Source of the DNA: an uncultured Elioraea sp.
Lineage (GTDB): Bacteria; Pseudomonadota; Alphaproteobacteria; Acetobacterales; Acetobacteraceae
Length of the DNA: 7,465 nucleotides
Direction of reading: 5' to 3'
Assembly: GCA_937995555.1 (NCBI GenBank)
Contig: CALKJX010000152.1
Location: 1-7,465 of the forward strand
Shown here: positions 5,418 through 7,465 of the stretch, in pieces
Layout: each line of letters opens with the position of its first letter
Numbering within the stretch: the stretch's first letter is position 1
Notes under the pieces: model-generated
Databases searched by the model: none
Told to the model about the DNA's origin: nothing
The model's input: only the letters and a program-made list of their open reading frames with translations
Made by a program: the position numbers and the translations under genes

Positions 5418-6118
5418 GCCGCTTCGGCCTTGCCCGCAAGCAGCGCCGGCAGCGCCTCCGGCGTGGTGATGGTCTCGACGGGCGGTGCCCAGGCGAACTC
5501 GGCGCGTGCCTCGCCGCGGTTGAGCCAGATCGCGGTGAGCCCCGCCGCCGTCGCGCCCGCGACATCCCAGGGGTGTGCCGAGACATAGGCGATCTCGGCG
5601 GGGGCCACGCTGAACCTGGCGGGCGCGAGCGCGTAGACCTCGGGCGCGGGCTTGAACAGGCCGGTCGTCTCGGCGCTGATCAGCGCATCGAACAGCGGGT
5701 AGAGGTCGCCCGCCTTCACCGCGGCGGTCAGCATCGTGACCGAGGCATTGCTGAGCAGCCCGACCTGGCGGCCGCGCGCGCCCTTGAGTGCCTGCAACAC
5801 GGCGCGGATGTCCGGGAAGGGAGGGGCCTGCAACTGGCCCTGCATGAGCCGCGCGCGCAGGAGCGGGTTCTTGCCGAAGCCCGAGGCGGCGAGCGCATGG
5901 TCGAGCGCCTCGCCCGTCACCTCCCAGAGGTCGATGCGCCGACCGGTGATGGTCGAGAGCCAGGCGTATTCGAACCGCTTGGCCTGCCAGAGTCGCGCCA
6001 GCGGGCCGGCCTTCTCGCCGAGCACATCCTCAGCGCGCAGCACCGCGCCGATGCTGTCGAACACCGTGCCGTAGCCCGAGAACACCACGGCGCGGGTGGC
6101 GGCGAGGCGGTCGCTCAT
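5414..6118 (-). CDS. Haloacid dehalogenase type II-like HAD protein with altered active site
   Basis: A 234-residue protein of the L-2-haloacid dehalogenase branch of the HAD superfamily, normal in length. By alignment from memory to L-DEX of Pseudomonas sp. YL: the nucleophile Asp10 is replaced by Ser14 (VVFSGYGTVFD), Arg41 by Gln45 (LWQAKRFEY), and Asn177 by His182 (VSAHPWD). Retained are Thr18, Asp21, Ser123-Asn124, Lys156, Tyr162, Ser180 and Asp185. The Ser codon is TCG (6077-6079), which differs from an Asp codon at all positions, so a sequencing slip is unlikely. The fold is expected to be intact, but the aspartyl-ester chemistry of HAD enzymes is not possible at this position; it may be a pseudoenzyme or have new chemistry. 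ATG6118 overlaps the stop of the transglycosylase gene as ATGA. The same frame stays open upstream, but only as an off-frame reading of that gene. Confidence 0.88.
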   Translation of the reverse strand: MSDRLAATRAVVFSGYGTVFDSIGAVLRAEDVLGEKAGPLARLWQAKRFEYAWLSTITGRRIDLWEVTGEALDHALAASGFGKNPLLRARLMQGQLQAPPFPDIRAVLQALKGARGRQVGLLSNASVTMLTAAVKAGDLYPLFDALISAETTGLFKPAPEVYALAPARFSVAPAEIAYVSAHPWDVAGATAAGLTAIWLNRGEARAEFAWAPPVETITTPEALPALLAGKAEAA

Positions 6119-7465
6119 CGGCTCATCACCAGCACGGGATGCGCCGAGCCCACACCTGCGCGCGCCTGATAGATGGTCTGGCTCTCGATCACCCGCATCA
6201 CGTAGTTGCGCGTCTCGTTGAAGGGGATGAGCTCGATCCAGTCGATCGGATCGGTCTCGCCGACGCGCGGATCGCCGTGCAGGTTCAGCCACTGGCGCAC
6301 GCGGTGCGCGCCCGCGTTGTAGGCGGCGAGGGCGAGCGGCACGGCACGGTCGAAATCCTCGAGCCGCTTGGCGAGATAGGCGGTGCCGAGCCGCATGTTC
6401 GCGAGCGGCTCGAACAGCCGCGTGGCCAGCGAGGGTTCGCCGAGTTCGCGCGCCATCGCCCGCGCGGTGGCCGGCATGAGCTGCATCAGCCCGCGCGCAC
6501 CGGCGGGGCTGACCGCGTTCGTCTCGAAGTTGCTCTCCTGGCGCATCAGCGCAAGCGCCAGGGCAGGCTCGACCTCCGGCGGCGGGCTGAACGGCGTCGG
6601 CCAGCCGGCCTGGGGCAGCACCGTGCCGTGGCGCGCCATCACCCGGCGCGCGATCCAGACGGCCGTGTCCTCCTGCCCGAGCCGAACCGCGAGCCGTGCT
6701 GCGAGCGCGCGATCGACCGGATCGGGCGCGAGATCGGCGAGTTGGAGCAGCACCTGGCGCGCGCGCCGCGCCTCGCCCACCTCGACCAGCAGGCGCGCGG
6801 CCTGGGCGAGTTCGCGCCGTTCCCAGAGCGCGGCGTGATCCGGATCGGCCTCGGGATCCGACAGTGCCGCGATGCGGGCACGCAACGAGGACTCGGACTC
6901 GCCGGCGGCCAGCGCGCCGAGCTGGCCGTAGAATGTGAGGGGGTGCTCGGCCGCGGCGCGATAGGCGGCCTGGGCCTCCTCGGCGCGCTGGGCGGCGAGC
7001 AGCGCGCGGCCGCGCCAATAAGCGCCGCGGCTGACGCTGAGCGGCGCGGTCGCCGCCTGTTCCAGCGCCGTGAAGTGCCGCAGCGCATCCTCGGGGCGGC
7101 CGAGCTTGCGCAGCGCGATCCAGCCGGCGAGGAACTCGGCCTCCAGGAAATCGACCGAGCCGCGATCGGTCAGCCCGTGCGCGGCGGCGATCCGGTAGGC
7201 GGTCGGCGCGTCGCTCAGGCGGATCAGCCGCCGGATGATGATGTGGCGCTCGGACCAGAACTGGCCCCGCCGATCCTCGGCGGCGGCCTTCTGCGCGGCC
7301 GCACCCTCGGCGAGCCAGAACCGCGCGGCCTCGGTGTCGCGGTCCTGCTGGCGGAGCGCGCGCGCACGTTCGAAGAACACTACCGGATCGCGGCGATGCT
7401 CGGGCGTGAAGCCGAAATCGCCGGCCGAGCCGGACAGTGCCTCCAGCCGCGCGCGCAGCACCGGC
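6115..7465 (-). CDS. Soluble lytic murein transglycosylase (Slt70-like), 5'-partial
   Basis: Periplasmic enzyme that cleaves the MurNAc-GlcNAc bond of peptidoglycan to form 1,6-anhydro-MurNAc ends. The frame is open to the right window edge; the first possible start, GTG7461, is preceded by sense codons and follows no ribosome site, so the N-terminus and any signal peptide lie outside. The first ~280 visible residues are an Ala-rich helical superhelix (U-domain), with the family's WIALRKLGRPEDALRHF, the YWRGRA segment and the TFYGQLGAL segment. The C-terminal ~150 residues are the SLT catalytic domain: LALMRQESNF with the catalytic Glu (codon 6535-6537), SPAGARGLMQLMP, LGTAYLAKRL, LALAAYNAG and the terminal ETRNYVMRVIE. 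All hallmark residues are present. The full protein is probably 600-700 residues. It is the first visible gene of the five-gene minus-strand chain, joined to the HAD gene by an ATGA overlap. Confidence 0.93.
   Translation of the reverse strand, partial: PVLRARLEALSGSAGDFGFTPEHRRDPVVFFERARALRQQDRDTEAARFWLAEGAAAQKAAAEDRRGQFWSERHIIIRRLIRLSDAPTAYRIAAAHGLTDRGSVDFLEAEFLAGWIALRKLGRPEDALRHFTALEQAATAPLSVSRGAYWRGRALLAAQRAEEAQAAYRAAAEHPLTFYGQLGALAAGESESSLRARIAALSDPEADPDHAALWERRELAQAARLLVEVGEARRARQVLLQLADLAPDPVDRALAARLAVRLGQEDTAVWIARRVMARHGTVLPQAGWPTPFSPPPEVEPALALALMRQESNFETNAVSPAGARGLMQLMPATARAMARELGEPSLATRLFEPLANMRLGTAYLAKRLEDFDRAVPLALAAYNAGAHRVRQWLNLHGDPRVGETDPIDWIELIPFNETRNYVMRVIESQTIYQARAGVGSAHPVLVMSR

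Noticed and set aside
6119..7018. N-terminal extension of the HAD frame up to 7018
   Set aside because: The extension only reads the transglycosylase gene in another frame and is Arg/Ala-rich. HAD homology begins right after ATG6118, which also forms an ATGA overlap.
1..7465. Defence island, prophage or biosynthetic cluster
   Set aside because: All genes belong to common metabolic, envelope or hydrolase families with uniform codon use. No nuclease, integrase, toxin pair or synthase is seen.

Overview
The window is gene-dense, very GC-rich bacterial DNA with strong G/C bias at third codon positions. Gene content and protein style suggest a high-GC alphaproteobacterium, most likely of the Rhodospirillales/Acetobacteraceae type. 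That placement is inferred from composition and family resemblance, not from a marker gene. There are no rRNA, tRNA, CRISPR, insertion-sequence or phage features, and no gene-free stretch longer than 33 bases. Both transcription units begin outside the window, so no promoter is visible.

Left half, plus strand (1-3638): a low-specificity L-threonine aldolase whose 5' end is cut by the window edge; a secreted von Willebrand factor A (VWA) protein with a Pro-rich linker and three tandem ~80-residue beta repeats; a 123-residue remnant of a class-V PLP aminotransferase that has lost its middle and its PLP lysine; and an enoyl-CoA hydratase-like protein of the ECHDC3 type. After a 33-base gap the last three genes overlap or abut, so all four are probably cotranscribed.

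Right half, minus strand (7465-3629, read right to left): a soluble lytic murein transglycosylase (5' end outside the window), a type II haloacid dehalogenase-like HAD protein, an alpha/beta hydrolase, phosphatidylglycerophosphatase A (pgpA) and a CinA-C/PncC amidohydrolase. Every junction in this chain is a 4-base ATGA or GTGA stop/start overlap, which predicts one tightly coupled operon. The genes mix cell-wall turnover, phospholipid synthesis and pyridine-nucleotide salvage, so this is a housekeeping cluster and not a single pathway.

The two units converge and overlap by 10 bases at 3629-3638, inside a strong GC-rich inverted repeat that may act as a shared terminator or barrier. The most notable observations are the HAD protein whose catalytic aspartate is replaced by serine (with a second active-site change, Arg to Gln), and the in-frame internally deleted aminotransferase kept inside a compact operon. 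I see no convincing new multi-gene system.
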